A stretch of DNA of 33,572 bases. Origin: Clostridiales bacterium (lineage in GTDB: Bacteria; Bacillota; Clostridia; Lachnospirales; WQUN01). The position numbers were made by a program, and so were the translations under genes. Below the pieces are notes generated by a model. That model ran no database searches, was not told the DNA's origin, and saw nothing but the letters and a program-made list of their open reading frames with translations. The stretch is from contig JAISWZ010000065.1 of assembly GCA_031270945.1 (NCBI GenBank), forward strand, positions 1 through 33,572, read 5' to 3'. Below are positions 32,636 through 33,572 of the stretch, piece after piece. Each line of letters opens with the position of its first letter. Position 1 is the first letter of the stretch.

Positions 32636-32675
32636 CATCGCACTTAACTCATCGCACTTAACTCATTTCACTTTA
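32636..32675 (+). repeat. 14-bp tandem repeat just before the GH32 ribosome site
   Basis: CATCGCACTTAACT occurs twice in tandem (32636-32649, 32650-32663), followed by a diverged third copy (CATTTCACTTTA). GGAGG begins two bases later. It could be a regulator site or a translation element. Confidence 0.7.
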
Positions 32676-32688
32676 ATGGAGGAACGCC

Positions 32689-33572
32689 ATGGTCAAGCCA
32701 ATCTACCATCTCCAGCCCGAGACCGGCTGGATGAACGATCCAAACGGGCCGGTTTTCATCGATGGAAAGCTTCACATGTTCTACCAACATAACCCCTTTG
32801 GCGCTAGTTGGGGCAATATGACATGGGGTCACGCGGTTAGTCCGGATATGGTCTTTTGGAAGCGCCTGCCACATGCCTTGAAGCCTGACAAGGACTATGA
32901 CAAGGATGGAGTGTTTTCCGGCTGTTGCGTGCTTCGAAAAGGGCTTCCCCATATCATCTACACAGGAGTTCGGCCAGAGGTTGTATGCTTGGCCATTGGA
33001 AACGCGGACGCTTCGGAATTCACCAAGTACGAAGGCAATCCCATCCTCAAGGGCGGGTACCGCTATGGCTGGAGAGACCCGTATGTCCTCCCGAATCCTA
33101 ATGGCGGATACCTGATGCTAATAGGCGCTGGAGACAATCAGGGCGGGTTCGTTGAGGTATACAAAAGCAAGGATCTGATTAGCTGGACGAAAGACGGAGA
33201 CTTAACAGATTGCATAGGCCTGGATCTACATGACGAAATGTGGGAATGCCCGGTCATGGCGGTTATGCAAACAAATAGCAGTAAAATAAAAGGCAAGGAC
33301 GCCGTCCTATTCGTCTCCGCCGTGCCGGATATAACGGTTCGGGCTATCCTGGGAACATTTGACGGGCACAAGCTTTTGCCTTTGACCAATGCCATAAGAA
33401 TGGCCGATCTAGGCGACTGCGTGTACGCCCCCAACCTGGTCAGGCACCCGGATGGCAGATGGATCATGTATGGCTGGCAGAGGGAATGCGGAGAGGAAAA
33501 AGATCGAGCCGCCCAAGGCTGGCAGGGGATGCTGACATTGCCTCGCGAGGTAAGCGTAAAAGACGGCGAGCT
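32689..33572 (+). CDS. Glycoside hydrolase family 32 (beta-fructosidase), 3' end missing
   Basis: The frame is open to the end of the window; 294 complete codons are visible of a usual 450-500. GH32 hallmarks are in order: WMNDPNGP with nucleophile Asp17, the transition-state motif WRDPYV (Asp130), and WECPVM with acid/base Glu186. It should cleave terminal beta-fructose from sucrose, sucrose-6-phosphate, inulin or levan. No signal peptide precedes the catalytic start, so it acts in the cytoplasm on sugar brought in by the transporter encoded upstream. GGAGG lies six bases before the ATG. The substrate and any C-terminal sandwich domain lie beyond what can be seen. Confidence 0.93.
   Translation, partial: MVKPIYHLQPETGWMNDPNGPVFIDGKLHMFYQHNPFGASWGNMTWGHAVSPDMVFWKRLPHALKPDKDYDKDGVFSGCCVLRKGLPHIIYTGVRPEVVCLAIGNADASEFTKYEGNPILKGGYRYGWRDPYVLPNPNGGYLMLIGAGDNQGGFVEVYKSKDLISWTKDGDLTDCIGLDLHDEMWECPVMAVMQTNSSKIKGKDAVLFVSAVPDITVRAILGTFDGHKLLPLTNAIRMADLGDCVYAPNLVRHPDGRWIMYGWQRECGEEKDRAAQGWQGMLTLPREVSVKDGE

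Overview
The window reads as a chromosomal segment of an anaerobic, endospore-forming Clostridia-type Firmicute. The reasons are spoIVA, a SleC-like cortex-lytic protein beside a Csp-like subtilase, copper-amine-oxidase-type stalk domains, YesM/YesN two-component genes next to LplB/YtcP-type permeases, strong GGAGG ribosome sites and several well-supported TTG starts. No rRNA, tRNA, CRISPR array, phage genes or intact insertion sequence was seen.

Layout. (1) 1-2443: end of a galactose/ribose-type ABC operon (mglA partial, mglC). (2) 2444-6210: hairpin-rich intergenic DNA, a consensus sigma-A promoter, a 102-bp inverted repeat in the leader, then a UbiA-family prenyl-phosphate transferase and a GT-C membrane glycosyltransferase that look like a lipid-linked sugar pair. 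(3) 6361-11026, minus strand: a spore-germination pair, SleC-like cortex-lytic protein with four peptidoglycan-binding repeats followed by a Csp-like subtilase, with a terminator between them. (4) 11613-12974, minus: a secreted stalk protein with two cysteine-less thioredoxin-like modules. (5) 12975-14334: 1.4 kb without a convincing gene, rich in small hairpins and repeats. (6) 14335-18808: a sensor kinase without a partner regulator, a lipoprotein alkaline phosphatase, and a YibE/F membrane protein. (7) 18956-20227, minus: a PD-(D/E)XK (Rpn-like) protein and a duplicated copy of its 3' end. (8) 20498-21976: spoIVA, with a 52-bp dyad covering its ribosome site. (9) 22485-33572: a carbohydrate locus with YesN regulator, YesM kinase, a divergent ADP-ribosylglycohydrolase-family protein, solute-binding lipoprotein, two permeases and the start of a GH32 fructosidase.

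Working together: the last region is a self-contained sense-import-hydrolyse module, probably for a fructose-containing sugar. The SleC/Csp pair and spoIVA serve sporulation and germination. The phosphatase, kinase and YibE/F genes suggest a phosphate-related group, which is an inference.

The most unusual material is non-coding. A dispersed family of inverted repeats has ends close to AGAGCATATCCCAAAAT and sits between promoter and ribosome site of several genes. The spoIVA start region is an extended palindrome. CCCAAAAA-type low-complexity spacers lie inside and near the sugar locus. Short tandem duplications begin at, or span, gene 3' ends.
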